Shown here: positions 9,519-21,876 of the stretch, piece after piece
Layout: the number at the start of each line of letters is the position of its first letter
How positions within the stretch are numbered: position 1 is the stretch's first letter
From: Candidatus Kirkpatrickella diaphorinae
GTDB taxonomy: Bacteria; Pseudomonadota; Alphaproteobacteria; Acetobacterales; Acetobacteraceae
Assembly: GCF_025736875.1 (NCBI RefSeq)
Contig: NZ_CP107052.1
Coordinates: forward strand, 670,001 to 734,000
Direction: 5' to 3'
Length of the DNA stretch: 64,000 bases
Translations under genes and position numbers: made by a program
Notes under the pieces: generated by a model
What the model was told of the DNA's origin: nothing
The model's input: only the letters and a program-made list of their open reading frames with translations
Databases searched by the model: none

Positions 9519-9600
9519 TGAATTTCCTTCTTTTTCTCCGGGCGTATCGGACAATGCTCACATCATCCTGAAGCGCGCCGTTTGAGGCGGCCCTCAACGC

Positions 9601-10065
9601 TTATTGGAGATGGCCGCCAAAAATATAGTCACTCACCTGCTGTTCCAGCGATAATTGGTCCGTGGTTGACGTGATCATCTCCGCCGGGTTCAACCGCGTT
9701 GCAGCATGACCGGGATTGACCATCAAAGCATCATCGGACGTCATGTCCGGCGCGACGATCGCGACAGCGGCATCGACGGTTAAAGGCAGGTTTTTGTCGA
9801 TGCTGAAAACGACCTTGGCGAGGTCCGTATCCTTGTCGATGGTGATCATATTGACCTGACCTACCGTGACGCCGGAGACCATCACCTCCGCACCCGGACG
9901 CAGGCCGTTCGCGGAATTGAACAACGCGGTATATTGAAGCGTCGCGCCGCTGAATACATGGCGATGCGCCCCGATATAAGCGGTAAAGCCCAAGGCGACG
10001 ATCAGCACGGCGAGGCTGGCAAGGGCGGCGCCCCCGCGGGATTTCTGAGACAATAATGACCTCAT
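9601..10065 (-). CDS. MlaD-like (MCE domain) lipid-transport protein
   Basis: 154 residues from ATG 10065; ATG 10080 would add five. One N-terminal membrane segment (GGAALASLAVLIVALGFTAY) is followed by an MCE domain with the typical FNSANGLRPGAEVMVSGVTVG. MlaD forms a periplasmic hexamer on the MlaEF transporter, moving phospholipids between the membranes. Here it stands alone: no MlaE, MlaF or MlaC gene is near. It is divergent from uppP, with about 117 bases between. Longer upstream starts would run into the uppP leader and are not supported. Confidence 0.82.
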   Translation of the reverse strand: MRSLLSQKSRGGAALASLAVLIVALGFTAYIGAHRHVFSGATLQYTALFNSANGLRPGAEVMVSGVTVGQVNMITIDKDTDLAKVVFSIDKNLPLTVDAAVAIVAPDMTSDDALMVNPGHAATRLNPAEMITSTTDQLSLEQQVSDYIFGGHLQ

Positions 10066-10182
10066 GACCAGTAAATTCATGCAGTAGCGGCATAAAAGCT
10101 CACGTGCACGCGGCGTCAGGGTTGCCTTGATGCCGGGCTTGCGGCATTGATTTTGCACGCAAACAATTATTTTGGGAAGACC

Positions 10183-11025
10183 ATGAACGTCATCCACGCG
10201 TTGGCCTATGCTGTCCTTCAAGGTGTGACAGAACTTTTCCCCGTGAGCAGCCTGGGGCATGGGGTGGTGGTGCCCGCGCTTTTCGGTTGGGGGTTTGACC
10301 GTCATGACCCCTATTTCCTGCCTTTTCTCACTTTTCTGCATTTCGGAACGCTGATTGCGCTGCTTGCCGTTTTCTGGCGGGATTGGTGGTCGTTGCTTCA
10401 TGGCGCTTCAGGGCGGGATGGTGCGCAGCGTCAGATTGAGTCGCTACGCATCCTCTTCCTGCTGGTGGTGGCGACGATCCCGGCCGTCATCATTGGCGGG
10501 CTCTTCGAGCATTATTTCCGGCGCATCTTCGCAGATCCGCGTCTCGTCTCCCTGCTGCTGATCGGGAATGGCATCCTCCTTCTGGCGATGGAGGGGCTGC
10601 GCGCCCGGCAGCGCCCGCAAAAAAGGGAAGTCATTTCAGCTCTCGGGGTGAAAGACGCAGTTTTTATCGGCGTCTGGCAGTGCCTCGCATTATTGCCGGG
10701 ACTTTCGCGATCAGGGTCGACAATTATTGGCGGCCTTCTGCGCGGGTTGAATCATGAGGTCGCAACCCGATTCTCGCTTCTCATGGCACAACCCGTCGTA
10801 TTCGCGGCGACGGTTAAGGAAGGCTTCGCACTGCGCCACATTAAAGTGACCCGTGAAATGGCCGAACTTTCGGTCATTGCGGCGGTTGCGGCAGGCGTTA
10901 CAGCGCTTTTAAGCACGCTTTTCCTTTTACGTTATTTTCGCAAGCATGATGGCTGGGCGCTCGCGCCTTTCGCTTATTACTGTATCATTTTTGGCAGTGT
11001 CGCTTATTTTACGCTGGCACGATGA
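10183..11025 (+). CDS. uppP: Undecaprenyl-diphosphatase (BacA/UppP)
   Basis: 280 residues from ATG 10183, preceded by GGGAAG; an earlier ATG at 10147 adds 12 unlike residues. The two conserved BacA motifs are present: GVTELFPVSSLGHG (14-27, family consensus GxTEFLPISSxGH) and PGLSRSG (172-178). It is a polytopic inner-membrane phosphatase that recycles undecaprenyl pyrophosphate for peptidoglycan and polysaccharide assembly and can give bacitracin tolerance. It seems to be monocistronic. Confidence 0.94.
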   Translation: MNVIHALAYAVLQGVTELFPVSSLGHGVVVPALFGWGFDRHDPYFLPFLTFLHFGTLIALLAVFWRDWWSLLHGASGRDGAQRQIESLRILFLLVVATIPAVIIGGLFEHYFRRIFADPRLVSLLLIGNGILLLAMEGLRARQRPQKREVISALGVKDAVFIGVWQCLALLPGLSRSGSTIIGGLLRGLNHEVATRFSLLMAQPVVFAATVKEGFALRHIKVTREMAELSVIAAVAAGVTALLSTLFLLRYFRKHDGWALAPFAYYCIIFGSVAYFTLAR

Positions 11026-11107
11026 CGATTTTTCCGCCATCAAAACGTTTCGGCCCTCTCTAAAATTTAATTTTTCTTAAGGTGCCGCCGATTCCTGCCT
11101 TTGAGTG

Positions 11108-12640
11108 ATGAGTATGCCATCCCGCCGCAAAACGCTTGTGCAGATAGAGCGTGACTTCAAGGATCGATCCCTGAAGCAGACACTCTCCGCGACGCAACTG
11201 ACACTGCTCGGTGTCGGTTCGACCGTGGGTGCGGGGATTTATGTCATGACCGGCATGGCGGCATCGCAATATGCCGGGCCTGCTGTGCTGATCTCCTTCA
11301 TCATCGCGGCGGTCGCGTGCCTCTTCACGGCGCTTTGTTATGGTGAGTTGGCGGCGAGCATGCCGGTTTCCGGCTCCGCCTATTCCTACGCCTATGTCTC
11401 AATGGGGGAGCGCGCGGCCTGGGTCACGGGCTGGTTGCTGCTGCTTGAATATGGCATCTCCTGTATCGCGGTGGCGTCGGGTCTGTCCGGATATGCGTCC
11501 AGCCTGGCCGGGGCCTTCCATATCCATGTGCCCGCATGGTTCTACACCTCCACTCTCATCACAAATGTCACTGCGGAGGCGACCCGCATCGGTTTTGACT
11601 GGCGTATCAATGGCGTCGGCGCGCTCGCTGTGTGCCTCATCACTTTCTTCCTCGTTATCGGGGTGCAGGAGACGGCGCGGCTCAACGCCATTGTGGTGTG
11701 CATTAAAGTGGGTGTGCTCCTGCTGTTTATCGGGTTTGGGGTGTTCGCCATCTCGCCGCATAACTGGGTGCCATTCATGCCGCATAATGAAGGCGGATTT
11801 CGCTATGGCTGGGGCGGTGTGTTCCGCGCGGCGTCGGTAATTTTTTTCGCTTATGTCGGGTTTGAGGCCGTTTCAACCGCAGCGACGGAAGCGCGGAACC
11901 CGCGGCGTGATGTGCCGATCGGCATTATTGGCAGCCTCGCGATCTGCACCATCATCTATCTGGGTGTAGCGGTGGTTCTGCTCGGTATCGTGCCCTATCG
12001 TCAACTCGATGTGGCCGACCCGCTCGCGATTGCGGTTTCGAAGATGCATGCGCCTTTTCTGACTTTATGCGTCAATATCGGCGCCACGGTGGGGCTGTGC
12101 TCCGTCCTGCTCGGCTTGCTATACGGGCAATCGCGCATTCTCTACGCCATGAGCCGGGACGGGCTGATTTCGCCGTTATTCTCCCATGTTCACCCGCGCT
12201 TCCGTACACCCTGGACGGGGACGATCATCCTCGGGATATGCGTTGCCGTCGGCACGGCCACTTTGCCGATTGATGTTATCAGCGAAATCGTAAGTATCGG
12301 CACGGCTTTAGCCTTCGCCATGGTGTGCTTTACAGTCATCTGGCAACGCAATCACGCGCCGGACGCGCCACGCCCGTTTGAAGTGCCGCTCGGTGGGGTG
12401 GTGATACGCGGTTATTGGCTGGGCGTGACACCCATGCTCGGAATCGCGCTGTCCGGTGTGATGATGATCCCGCTGGTGGTGGATGTTGGGCGGGATGCGC
12501 TTGTGGGCAATCCGCTACCCGTTATTCTGCTTTTCGCTTATGCCATGCTCGGCGCTCTAATCTATATGGTCTATTCCCGCCAGCATTCCCGTTTCCATCC
12601 CACGACAGTAAATGCCGAAGTCGATGGAAATGAGGCGTAG
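11108..12640 (+). CDS. APC-family amino-acid permease (first copy)
   Basis: About 510 residues with roughly twelve membrane segments. The helix 1 signature GVGSTVGAGIYVMTGMAA and the following YGELAASMPVSGSAYSY are diagnostic of APC/CAT-type permeases related to YfnA. Probable role: proton-coupled amino-acid uptake across the inner membrane; substrate not readable. The start is uncertain (GTG 11105, ATG 11108, ATG 11114), none with a strong ribosome site. A related permease lies at 18983-20449, sharing the helix 1 and GSAYSY regions, so these are paralogues. Confidence 0.88.
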   Translation: MSMPSRRKTLVQIERDFKDRSLKQTLSATQLTLLGVGSTVGAGIYVMTGMAASQYAGPAVLISFIIAAVACLFTALCYGELAASMPVSGSAYSYAYVSMGERAAWVTGWLLLLEYGISCIAVASGLSGYASSLAGAFHIHVPAWFYTSTLITNVTAEATRIGFDWRINGVGALAVCLITFFLVIGVQETARLNAIVVCIKVGVLLLFIGFGVFAISPHNWVPFMPHNEGGFRYGWGGVFRAASVIFFAYVGFEAVSTAATEARNPRRDVPIGIIGSLAICTIIYLGVAVVLLGIVPYRQLDVADPLAIAVSKMHAPFLTLCVNIGATVGLCSVLLGLLYGQSRILYAMSRDGLISPLFSHVHPRFRTPWTGTIILGICVAVGTATLPIDVISEIVSIGTALAFAMVCFTVIWQRNHAPDAPRPFEVPLGGVVIRGYWLGVTPMLGIALSGVMMIPLVVDVGRDALVGNPLPVILLFAYAMLGALIYMVYSRQHSRFHPTTVNAEVDGNEA

Positions 12641-12667
12641 AGCCAGCTTGTTTCAGGCGTAAGGGCG

Positions 12668-13174
12668 TTACCTTGGCTGGCAGATTCCGGTCGTGCGTAA
12701 GACGTCGATGGCGGCCGGGTCACCATTGAGGGCTCTTTTGATCGTCAGGCTACATGCTTTGCGGGGCTGATCCATGTAGCTGGAAGCCGCATTACCCGCA
12801 TTTGCATAATCGAGCCCGGCATCGACGAGCTTGTTCATGATCGACTGATACAGAATCTCGTGTGCATTTTCAGGCGTGTCTTTGAGGATGAGGTCAAAAT
12901 AAGGCTCAGCGCTTATTCTACGCAGCGTGCAATTCAGGATTTTAACGTGATCGGCCGGATAAATTCCGCCCCCATGCCCGCCATAAGTCAAGGGGGTGCC
13001 GTTCGGCTTGCCCTCATAAGCGTGGATCAATTCGAGCACCGTGCCTTTCTTCCCGTCAAAATCGTTGCCGGGGATGGTTTTGATGACGACTCCCCGGCAC
13101 TCATCTGCCCAGGCGTTGTGGGCGGTGAGGGAGATGGCGATGGTGATTCAGATTAGTTTAAGAGATCGTCTCAT
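12668..13174 (-). pseudogene. Small secreted Cys-containing protein, stop codon in signal peptide
   Basis: Read from ATG 13174, the frame gives MRRSLKLI, then TGA (13148-13150), then ITIAISLTAHNAWA and DEC..., open to the stop at 12668 (169 codons). The parts on both sides of the TGA join into one signal peptide with a basic start, a hydrophobic core and an AWA cleavage site. The predicted mature protein has four cysteines (DEC, LNC, KAC, GIC), fitting two disulfides in the periplasm. No family recognised. Without readthrough the only downstream start is GTG 13039, which loses the export signal. Likely a recent nonsense mutation; a sequencing error is not excluded. Confidence 0.6.
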
Positions 13175-13331
13175 GACATGGATTTCCCGATCACACTTGG
13201 CGAAGGGGGAAGCATCTCAGCCTTGCAAATCAGTTTCCATTAAAACTTTTTCGGGCGAATGCCTGTCCGACCATGACGCGCGCGCGGGACGCCATTCCGG
13301 CTTCATGCAAAGACCGGGAGATTGATCGAAC

Positions 13332-13406
13332 TGGTGGGTGCGACAGGGATTGAACCTGTGACCCCTGCCGTGTGAAGGCAGTGCTCTACCGCTGAGCTAC
13401 GCACCC
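13332..13406 (-). tRNA. tRNA-Val (anticodon CAC)
   Basis: On the minus strand the acceptor stem GGGTGCG pairs with CGCACCC, followed by A and an encoded CCA. The D-arm TAGCTCAGCGGTAGAGCA, the anticodon stem CTGCC/GGCAG with loop TTCACAC (anticodon CAC), and the T-arm ACAGGTTCAATCCCTGT are all intact. It reads the valine codon GUG. It stands alone between the broken small secreted gene and the 628-residue protein gene. Confidence 0.96.
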
Positions 13407-13470
13407 CAATTGCGATGCCGGGATCACTACCAAACTCGGCACCGCGTGACAAGCCACTTACGGGAAAATC

Positions 13471-15357
13471 TCAGAACCCGAACATGTGATCGAGTGAAAA
13501 TCCGGCCTTCCCATTCATCTGGCCATGATAGCCGAACAGGCGGCATGTCATGTCGCGGATGAGGACATAGCCCCCCTCCCCGGCTTTCCCGATCAATTCC
13601 GAACCGAAGATTTCATCCGGCCAGATGATTGCTGAGCCCGACGGCGCAATATGGATCGCTTCCTGCGCGATTTCCGTGCCGTCCCGCGCCATGAGATGCA
13701 GGATCGTTTCGGAGGGCGTCCCCCCTTCAAGAGATGTCGGGTAAATGAGATGGCTGAAACTGCGCATCCCCGCCTGGCCTAATTTAAGGAAGAGTCGTGT
13801 CGTCAAACCTGGTGGCGGCCCGGTATAGGATTGCGGCTCATTGCGCCACGTCATGAGCGTGTTGAAGATGTGTGCGCCAAAGCTTGTTTCCGCCGCATGT
13901 CCATTGGTGCGGTCTCGATAGCGCAACATGGCGTGGAGCCAACCATCGGCCGCGCCACCATCACGGAAGTCATAAACAAGCTCCCCATGCCCCTCATGCG
14001 GCGTGAGATCATGCATCGCAAAAGCCGCCGCGTGATGGCGCGGGAGATTCCCGAGAAATTCCTGCCCGACTTGCCTCCCTTGCCGATCAAATAAATCCAC
14101 CCGCACGGGGAGATGTGTCACTTCTTCTGACATGGGGTTAGGCTGAAGGAAGGTCGTGTATCTCGCGGGGTCCAGCACGGGGAACGGCATGATAAACCCG
14201 CGCCCCATCCATGAAGGCATTTTCGCGATCGTGGGGTCGGGCTTAAGGTCCTGGCGCTCGATATTAAGGTGCGCGATGCGCGTCAGGCCACGTTGCACAA
14301 CCTCATAACGCGGACGCACAATGTGATTGCCCGCGCGCAATTCAAGTTGTACGGGCCATTTGACGTCCGGCATCAGCTCCCCCACATCCAGCCGATATGT
14401 CCCGAAAGCCGGGATTTCGACGGTGACAGGGTATTCGCGCGTCTCACCCATACGATTCAAGGTGATCTCACCCACGCTGATGGGAGAAGCGTGACTGTTC
14501 TGAACCCAGAGGATGATCTGCTCATCATCATCCGGCGCAGGCAAGGTCGCGAAACGGGGTGACGGCCATGCATTGGCGTCATGTGTGACGGAAAGACTCG
14601 CATCTCGCCCCCGCCCGTAAATATCGAGGGCATATTTGACGGTGTCATGCCCCCGTGCGCCCAGGATATGCAGAAATAACTGCCCGCAGAAAGCCGGGAG
14701 GGCGAAGCGTTTTCTGACGTCCTGACTGTCGATAATGATGCCCGCACCGGGGGAACCGATATGCTCTTCCCATTCGGCGATGACTCGCCCGACCCCGTCA
14801 TAAAGCCGAGACCAGTATCGCACATTTGTCGCACCGTAATGGCCCCAGTAATTTGCGGCGACAAGACGCGTGGACAATTGATCATCATCGCGAAAGAAGG
14901 CGAAATTTGTCGCGAAATTGAGTTTATCGAGATAATTCCGCTTATTGCTGAGCATGGCCTCCGGCAAACGGGCCCCGCCGAGCGTGATGATCTGCTGATC
15001 TCCGCGCGTCACGCGGGAGAGGCGGGAGCGCGTTTTGGCGTCATCAAATGAGAGGGCGAGAATATGGGTGGCGTCGCTCTGCGCAATTTCGACCACAGGC
15101 TGCATCACGCCGCCTCTGCCATCATCCTTTCCGACTTCTTCAGACCGATGGGTGAAGAAACCGTAAGTTGGCTGGAAGGCCGGGTAGAGCGCGAAAAAAT
15201 TCGAAGCCTCATGATCAGGGTCATAAACTGCGAGGCGCGCATCGCCGCCGAGGTCAGAAGCTAACTTTTCAATACGGGACGCGGCAAGAGGATGGGCGAT
15301 GGCCTTGTAAAAAACATTACCGCCGCGCTGAGGCGTGAAGGTGCTGATATCGAGCAT
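13471..15357 (-). CDS. Unrecognised 628-residue protein
   Basis: ATG 15357 is preceded by GAGGAT. I do not recognise this family. The sequence looks soluble: no signal peptide, no membrane segment, and little low complexity. It is rich in aromatic residues (for example ANYWGHYGATNVRYWSRLYD), with a middle region of alternating beta-like stretches (EYPVTVEIPAFGTYRLDVGE) and a C-terminus ending GFSLDHMFGF. It follows the ELM1-like gene by 35 bases on the same strand, suggesting co-transcription and perhaps a shared role in surface carbohydrate or envelope assembly; that is a guess from context only. Confidence 0.8.
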   Translation of the reverse strand: MLDISTFTPQRGGNVFYKAIAHPLAASRIEKLASDLGGDARLAVYDPDHEASNFFALYPAFQPTYGFFTHRSEEVGKDDGRGGVMQPVVEIAQSDATHILALSFDDAKTRSRLSRVTRGDQQIITLGGARLPEAMLSNKRNYLDKLNFATNFAFFRDDDQLSTRLVAANYWGHYGATNVRYWSRLYDGVGRVIAEWEEHIGSPGAGIIIDSQDVRKRFALPAFCGQLFLHILGARGHDTVKYALDIYGRGRDASLSVTHDANAWPSPRFATLPAPDDDEQIILWVQNSHASPISVGEITLNRMGETREYPVTVEIPAFGTYRLDVGELMPDVKWPVQLELRAGNHIVRPRYEVVQRGLTRIAHLNIERQDLKPDPTIAKMPSWMGRGFIMPFPVLDPARYTTFLQPNPMSEEVTHLPVRVDLFDRQGRQVGQEFLGNLPRHHAAAFAMHDLTPHEGHGELVYDFRDGGAADGWLHAMLRYRDRTNGHAAETSFGAHIFNTLMTWRNEPQSYTGPPPGLTTRLFLKLGQAGMRSFSHLIYPTSLEGGTPSETILHLMARDGTEIAQEAIHIAPSGSAIIWPDEIFGSELIGKAGEGGYVLIRDMTCRLFGYHGQMNGKAGFSLDHMFGF

Positions 15358-15392
15358 ATCATCCTCAAATCCGTGTCAAACCGGCGGGGACG

Positions 15393-16322
15393 CTAGCCCG
15401 GCAGGCGCTTTCTCACTTCTTCGACCGCAATTTGCGTGTCGTCAAGCGGGGAAACGCCCCAGGGGCACCAATCCGGCGTAAAGGGGCGGACGCGATCCAA
15501 CGCCGTCAGGCCCTGCACAAAAGCCGTAATCCGTCGGGACCGTCCGGGCAGGGGGATGATCTGCACAGGCGCTTTCGTGGCCACTGCTTCCGAAATCATG
15601 GACACGCTGTCCGTCGTGACCGCGATCATATCCGCCGTTGCCAGCATGCCGAGATAAGGGTTGTCGCCCGCGCCATGCCAGATATAGGCATCAAAACCCT
15701 TAAGCTCGGCCTCTAAAGCGGCAAGAGCCTGTTTGTCGGTGCGCCGTGAAGGCGTGATGGCGAGCGCGATATTCTGTTGCCGCAGCAACTGTGCCAGGCT
15801 TCGGCCAATCAGGCGGCCCTCTTCACGCCCAAGGCGGAAGCGCCCGTTTGATCCGCCAAGCATGACGCAGAGGAGGGGCCGACCCGCCCGCTGCAAACGC
15901 GCCGCCCATTCAGCCCGCGCCGCGGCGAGGCGGTCGGAGGTGACATTATGCAGGGCGGTGCGGATGGAGATGACGTTGGGGCCTGCGATATCGTCGTGAT
16001 GATTGGCGATGATGAGGTCAAATTGACTAAAGTCCATGCGCGGATTTTGCACTTGGACGAGTTTCAGCCCCGTCTTCCGGCGAAGGGCCGCGCCCACCGC
16101 GCCGCCGCGCCCTCCGACACTTAGGAGCCATTGCGTGTCCGGTGCAAGCTGGATCGGCGCGGCCGCTTTGAGGGGGTCGGGGCAGAAACGCGTTGGCAGA
16201 TGGCGCCACATGCCTTTGAGCTTGACGGTGTGGAAACGAGGTTCAACATCCAGCCGGTGCAGCAGGCCTTCAGCCTGCGCACGCATCCCGGCAAAATTTT
16301 CACTTATAACCGCGACTGACAT
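15393..16322 (-). CDS. ELM1-like (mitochondrial fission ELM1 family) protein
   Basis: 309 residues from ATG 16322 (MSVAVISENFAGMRAQAEGL), chosen over a longer frame whose upstream part would leave almost no spacer to the divergent helicase gene. Family features include LLSVGGRGGAVGAALRRKTG, VQNPRMDFSQFDLIIANHHD, MLGGSNGRFRLG and TTDSVSMISEA, the glycosyltransferase-B-like pattern of DUF1022/ELM1 proteins. Bacterial members have no settled function; the fold suggests nucleotide-sugar chemistry near the envelope. The 628-residue gene lies directly downstream and the DEAD helicase is divergent, 44 bases away. Confidence 0.8.
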   Translation of the reverse strand: MSVAVISENFAGMRAQAEGLLHRLDVEPRFHTVKLKGMWRHLPTRFCPDPLKAAAPIQLAPDTQWLLSVGGRGGAVGAALRRKTGLKLVQVQNPRMDFSQFDLIIANHHDDIAGPNVISIRTALHNVTSDRLAAARAEWAARLQRAGRPLLCVMLGGSNGRFRLGREEGRLIGRSLAQLLRQQNIALAITPSRRTDKQALAALEAELKGFDAYIWHGAGDNPYLGMLATADMIAVTTDSVSMISEAVATKAPVQIIPLPGRSRRITAFVQGLTALDRVRPFTPDWCPWGVSPLDDTQIAVEEVRKRLPG

Positions 16323-16366
16323 GTTCGCTCTTTGCGCCAGACGCTCATTTTTGGCAAGAAAGGAAT

Positions 16367-17494
16367 ATGACGCCCGACACAAACATTGCAGATTTCGGTT
16401 TCGATGCCCGACTTTGCGCCGCTATGGCGCGTGAGGGTGTCACGCATCCGAATGAGGTGCAGCTCAAAGCATGGCCGCATGTCCTTTCCGGGCGGGATGT
16501 TATTCTGACGGCCCAGACAGGCTCGGGGAAGACCATCACCTACCTCGCCACCTTATTGCAAAGGCTCGTGACGCAAAGCGCCGCCACCCCCTCCCCGGCA
16601 CCTCAGGCGCTGATCCTGTCCCCCACAAGGGAGCTGGCGATGCAGATCGCCGGCATTTTGCGCAGTCTGGCCCGCCCTTTCGGGATCTCATCCGTCATTG
16701 TGATGGGCGGTGACGACCGCGCGCGACAGGTCAGGAAGTTGGAAGGCGGGGCGCAGATCATGGTCGCCACACCGGGGCGGCTGCGCGACCTGTTGCAGGA
16801 TGGCGTTGTCACGTTGTCTCAGGTCAGGACGCTGATTATTGACGAGGTCGATCGCCTTCTGGATGAGGGTTTCGCGGCGGACGTGTTACACATCGCGTCC
16901 GGCTGCGCCGATGGGGCGCAACTTATCCTGTGTTCCGCAACGTTACCGGCGGCACTGAGAGATCTGACTCAGCAAATACGCCCGAAAGGCTTCATTCGGG
17001 TCGAGGTCAAGCCTGAAGCCGCCATGCCGCGTCAGATGCACCATCAACTCGCCTTTATCACCGGTCAGGCAAAATGCGATATGCTTCTGGCACGTCTTGA
17101 AGCGCGGCGCGGGCGGGCCATCATTTTTGTCAATGTCAAAGCCGAGATCGATGCGGTGATGCGTTTCTTGCGTCAGGCGGGCGTTATGGCCGATATTCTG
17201 CATGGGGATATGCGCCAGGCGGCGCGCACAAAATCATTACGCCATTTCAGTGAGGGGCGTGATCATATCCTCGTCACAACTGACGTCGCGGCACGCGGAC
17301 TGGATATTGATGATGTCGGACTCGTGGTGAATTACGATTTTCCGCCCAATGTCGAAACTTACATCCACCGCGCGGGCCGCACGGCCCGGGCCGGGTCGCG
17401 CGGTCTCGCCATCAGTTTCTGCGGGCCGGAAAAGCGCCACCTTGTGCGCGAAGTGGAAAAAGCAACGAAAATCCGGCTCAAAGTCATCGCCTGA
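16367..17494 (+). CDS. DEAD-box-type ATP-dependent RNA helicase (DEVD variant)
   Basis: 375 residues; ATG 16367 follows AAAGGAAT. All core motifs are present: Walker A AQTGSGKT (49-56), PTRELA, TPGR, motif II DEVD (159-162), SAT (190-192), TTDVAARGLDID and HRAGRTARAG. It is a cytoplasmic RNA-unwinding ATPase, likely in ribosome assembly or RNA turnover. Motif II is DEVD where most family members have DEAD; the Mg-contacting D and E are kept, so activity is expected. There is almost no C-terminal tail, so it is a minimal helicase core. Confidence 0.92.
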   Translation: MTPDTNIADFGFDARLCAAMAREGVTHPNEVQLKAWPHVLSGRDVILTAQTGSGKTITYLATLLQRLVTQSAATPSPAPQALILSPTRELAMQIAGILRSLARPFGISSVIVMGGDDRARQVRKLEGGAQIMVATPGRLRDLLQDGVVTLSQVRTLIIDEVDRLLDEGFAADVLHIASGCADGAQLILCSATLPAALRDLTQQIRPKGFIRVEVKPEAAMPRQMHHQLAFITGQAKCDMLLARLEARRGRAIIFVNVKAEIDAVMRFLRQAGVMADILHGDMRQAARTKSLRHFSEGRDHILVTTDVAARGLDIDDVGLVVNYDFPPNVETYIHRAGRTARAGSRGLAISFCGPEKRHLVREVEKATKIRLKVIA

Positions 17495-17523
17495 AAAGGC
17501 ATGATCTCAATGTGACCTCAGCT

Positions 17524-17546
17524 CGGGCGGCGGGGCACGCCGCCCG
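17524..17546. terminator. GC-rich hairpin between convergent genes
   Basis: Perfect nine-base arms CGGGCGGCG and CGCCGCCCG flank a five-base loop, between the stops of the helicase and glyA genes. No T-tract follows on either strand, so it is a probable but weak terminator or RNA 3'-end stabiliser serving both genes. Confidence 0.45.
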
Positions 17547-17556
17547 GATGCGCGCC

Positions 17557-18861
17557 TCAGGCGGAGGGGTAGGCACCTTTATAAATCGGGAAACGACGGC
17601 ACAGCGCCTTGACCTCTTCTTGCACGCGGGCCTCGACAGCATCCTGCGACGCACTGCCATGTGCGGAGAGCACCTCGTCAATCATGCGTCCAATGTCACG
17701 GAATTCCGCGACGCCAAACCCGCGTGAGGTTGCGGCCGGGCTGCCGAGGCGAATGCCGGAAGTGACGAAGGGTTTTTCAGGGTCAAAAGGCACGGCGTTT
17801 TTATTGGCCGTCATGCCTGCCCTCTCTAAAGCCGCTTCCGCCACTTTGCCGGTGACTTTCTTCGGGCGTAGATCCACGAGGGCGAGGTGACAATCCGTGC
17901 CACCCGTCACAATATCGAAACCGCGCGTTTTCAGCTCATCCGCGAGCGCCTGCGCATTGGCCAGAACCGCCTGCTGGTAGGACTTGAAGGCGGGTTGCAA
18001 CGCCTCACCAAATGCGACGGCCTTGGCGGCGATGACATGCATCAGCGGACCACCCTGAAGCCCGGGAAACACAGCGGAATTGATTTTTTTGGCGAGGTCC
18101 TCGTCATTTGTCAGCACGACGCCGCCGCGCGGGCCGCGTAACGTTTTATGTGTTGTGCTGGTCACGATATGCGCATGGGGCACCGGGTTGGGGAACAGCC
18201 CAGCCGCAACCAGCCCTGCAAAATGTGCCATATCGACCATGAGGTAAGCGCCGACCTCATCCGCGATCTGACGGAAATGCGCGAAGTCAATAACCCGCGG
18301 ATAGGCGGAGCCCCCGGCAATGATGATTTTGGGCTTGTGCTGACGCGCGAGACGCGCCACCTCCTCCATATCGATCCGCCCATCTTCAGCCCGCACGCCA
18401 TATTGCACGGGCTTGAACCATTTGCCTGAATAGTTCGGCGCGGCGCCATGCGTCAGATGCCCCCCGGTGGCCAGGCTCATCCCCATGATGGTGTCACCGG
18501 GTGTGGCCATGGCCATGAAGGCGGCCATATTGGCATTCGCGCCGGAATGCGGCTGCACATTGGCGAATTTTGCACCGAATATCCGGGTCAGCCGGTCAAT
18601 CGCGAGCGTCTCGACCTTATCAACCTCGACGCAGCCACCATAATAGCGTTTCCCCGGCAGGCCCTCCGCATATTTATTGGTGAGGACGGAGCCCTGACTC
18701 TCCAGCACGGCGAGGGACACAATGTTTTCCGATGCGATCAGCTCAATCCCGTCCTGCTGACGCACAAGCTCCTGATGCAGGATATCCGCGACTTCTTTGT
18801 CGGATTGAGCAAGATTGCCTAAATAAAATTTCGAAAGATCAGCGTGCGCGGCGGAACACAT
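17557..18861 (-). CDS. glyA: Serine hydroxymethyltransferase
   Basis: 434 residues; ATG 18861 follows GAGGGAAAA. The pyridoxal-phosphate lysine is K239 in [15 protein letters not shown]. Also diagnostic are [25 protein letters not shown] and [11 protein letters not shown]. It interconverts serine and glycine with transfer of a one-carbon unit to tetrahydrofolate, feeding the purine synthesis encoded further along the window. Single gene, divergent from the second APC permease. I see no glycine riboswitch upstream. Confidence 0.98.
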   Translation of the reverse strand: MCSAAHADLSKFYLGNLAQSDKEVADILHQELVRQQDGIELIASENIVSLAVLESQGSVLTNKYAEGLPGKRYYGGCVEVDKVETLAIDRLTRIFGAKFANVQPHSGANANMAAFMAMATPGDTIMGMSLATGGHLTHGAAPNYSGKWFKPVQYGVRAEDGRIDMEEVARLARQHKPKIIIAGGSAYPRVIDFAHFRQIADEVGAYLMVDMAHFAGLVAAGLFPNPVPHAHIVTSTTHKTLRGPRGGVVLTNDEDLAKKINSAVFPGLQGGPLMHVIAAKAVAFGEALQPAFKSYQQAVLANAQALADELKTRGFDIVTGGTDCHLALVDLRPKKVTGKVAEAALERAGMTANKNAVPFDPEKPFVTSGIRLGSPAATSRGFGVAEFRDIGRMIDEVLSAHGSASQDAVEARVQEEVKALCRRFPIYKGAYPSA

Positions 18862-18982
18862 AAGAATTTTCCCTCATCAGAGCGCTTGAAAATGATGGCG
18901 TTATGGACTTTGACTTCATATCCCATATTATCAGTCATCGCCATCCTGACGAGACGGGATGGTGTTCGTTAAGGATAGTTTT

Positions 18983-21815
<2,833 letters not shown>

Positions 21816-21876
21816 TGATTGTGTGCGTGCGACGTGTCTCCGGCGCCCGCATATCGAGGCCGGGCGCCGTCAACGT

